From contig QKEH01000040.1 of the NCBI GenBank assembly GCA_003252385.1, positions 1 to 54,631 on the forward strand: DNA of 54,631 nt, written 5' to 3'. How positions within the stretch are numbered: the first letter of the stretch is position 1; each line of letters starts with the position of its first letter. Shown in pieces: positions 53,898-54,631 of the stretch. This DNA comes from Bacteroidota bacterium. Its GTDB lineage: Bacteria > Bacteroidota > Bacteroidia > Bacteroidales > UBA10428. The translations under genes were made by a program, and so were the position numbers. Below the pieces are notes generated by a model. The model had not been told where the DNA came from, searched no databases, and saw nothing but the letters and a program-made list of their open reading frames with translations.

Positions 53898-54407
53898 ATG
53901 ACATTAGAAAGAAAAGTTGCAAAAACATTCAATTTGACACACGAAAATTGGATGAAACATTCTAATCCGTGGAGTGTTTGGACTCGATATTCGGTTTTAC
54001 CTGTAATTGCATTCGCTTTTTGGAGTAGAATTTGGATTGGTTGGTGGTGTTTAATTCCCGCATTATTGTCAATTTTGTGGATGTTTTTTAATCCCGTATT
54101 TTTTAGTAAGCCAAAATCAACAAGAAATTGGGCTTCAAAATCTGTTATGGGCGAAAGAGTTTATCTAAACCGGGATAAAATTGACATTCCCAAAATTCAT
54201 AAAAAAGCAATATATAAAATATTGAACCTTATTTCTTCGACAGGGATGGTGTTGGCAATTTGGGCAACTGTAACATATTCTGTGTGGGGTGCTGTTTTAG
54301 GTATCGCATTAGCATATCTTGGTAAAAGTTGGTATTTAGATAGGATGGTTTGGCTCTATGAAGATATGAAGGATAAAAATGAAGAATATAAAAGTTGGGA
54401 CTACTAA
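53898..54407 (+). CDS. DUF6653-type membrane protein
   Basis: The 169-residue protein has about four membrane helices (about 30-50, 52-70, 112-130 and 132-150). Between them is a conserved soluble loop with NPVFFSKPKSTRNWASKSVMGERVYL. The start NLTHENWMKHSNPWSVWTRY and the end WYLDRMVWLYEDM look conserved. I assign it to DUF6653 from memory. No transport or enzyme motif is seen. It shares the A/T-rich composition of its regulator and an 11-base gap, so the two form one small operon. Confidence 0.8.
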   Translation: MTLERKVAKTFNLTHENWMKHSNPWSVWTRYSVLPVIAFAFWSRIWIGWWCLIPALLSILWMFFNPVFFSKPKSTRNWASKSVMGERVYLNRDKIDIPKIHKKAIYKILNLISSTGMVLAIWATVTYSVWGAVLGIALAYLGKSWYLDRMVWLYEDMKDKNEEYKSWDY

Positions 54408-54631
54408 ATAAATACGCCACACAACACTTTGTATAAGCAATGGTAGGTAAGTGAAATATTTCAAGGTTTGTAGCCCGCTCAAACTGCGTAGCGGTTTGAT
54501 AATTAACTACCACACAATCTGCCACAGCTCATACCCGCGATCGTGTGTGCCTTGACCCCTAGAGGGATGCTTTACAAAAGATTGGAGCCCGTTTGTTTTA
54601 AAAAGGGATTGGCCTTCCAAAGACGGCTATC
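54408..54631. other. Tail region with repeat-like sequence
   Basis: No gene is seen. Just after the DUF6653 gene, CACACAACACTTTGTATAAGCAATGGTAGGTAAG resembles the first half of interspersed repeats that I recall next to imported genes in Bacteroidota. The matching inverted half is not found before the window ends. Another short palindrome is GAAATATTTC (54450-54459). Confidence 0.3.

Overview
The window looks like a chromosomal segment of a Bacteroidota bacterium, probably from the marine or anaerobic Bacteroidales/Marinilabiliales group. That placement rests on several features. Promoters read TTG-N19-TAnnTTTG with no Shine-Dalgarno sequence. There are type IX secretion C-terminal domains, a carboxypeptidase-fold TonB-dependent receptor, 'two-component regulator propeller' sensor kinases, DUF6029- and DUF6653-type proteins, stand-alone MnmD and a fused E1 alpha/beta dehydrogenase. 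The genus is inferred from gene content only; no rRNA is present.

Layout. 0.3-2.4 kb: a DsbD-type thiol reductase. 2.4-9.5 kb: four damaged genes in a row, namely a truncated MNT nucleotidyltransferase, a PEP-synthase-like ATP-grasp protein with receiver-like domains and a frameshift, a secreted protein whose T9SS sorting domain carries two in-frame TAG codons, and a TPR membrane protein with two frameshifts. 9.5-14.7 kb: a GyrI-like secreted protein, MogA, a compact STAS-CheY-CheA operon and a small secreted protein. 14.7-15.2 kb: tRNA-Pro(TGG) and tRNA-Ser(GCT), with clear promoter and terminator signals. 15.2-20.5 kb: ClpS-NfeD-FloA, a TPR/PD40/SPOR envelope protein and two peptidyl-prolyl isomerases. 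20.5-24.7 kb: an MscS channel, then a thiol cassette of TlpA-like protein, outer-membrane barrel with paired cysteines, and redoxin with a T9SS sorting domain. 24.7-28.6 kb: two tandem amtB-glnK pairs. 29.1-32.9 kb: asnB divergent from an Lrp/AsnC regulator, a small membrane protein and an EamA transporter. 33.0-38.7 kb: fused E1 dehydrogenase, two small membrane proteins (one Cys/Gly-rich), Bcp peroxiredoxin, MnmD and DNA polymerase IV. 38.9-43.7 kb: a TonB-dependent receptor divergent from an eight-heme cytochrome with HEAT/TPR repeats. 44.0-51.4 kb: two tandem 1142-residue propeller histidine kinases, flanked and separated by related noncoding repeats. 51.7-52.9 kb: a ferredoxin-tailed aldo/keto reductase. 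53.4-54.4 kb: an A/T-rich, probably imported GbsR/DUF6653 pair with an operator-like palindrome at its promoter.

How the genes fit together. The nitrogen genes (two Amt/PII pairs, asnB and an Lrp-type regulator) form a neighbourhood for ammonium uptake and assimilation. Thiol/redox functions recur (DsbD, TlpA-like protein, T9SS redoxin, Bcp, c-type cytochrome, Fe-S oxidoreductase). The most system-like candidates are the thioredoxin / outer-membrane barrel / surface-redoxin cassette, the duplicated propeller kinases with their boundary repeats, and the STAS-CheY-CheA module with no receptor nearby. The 2.4-9.5 kb stretch looks like a zone of local gene decay.
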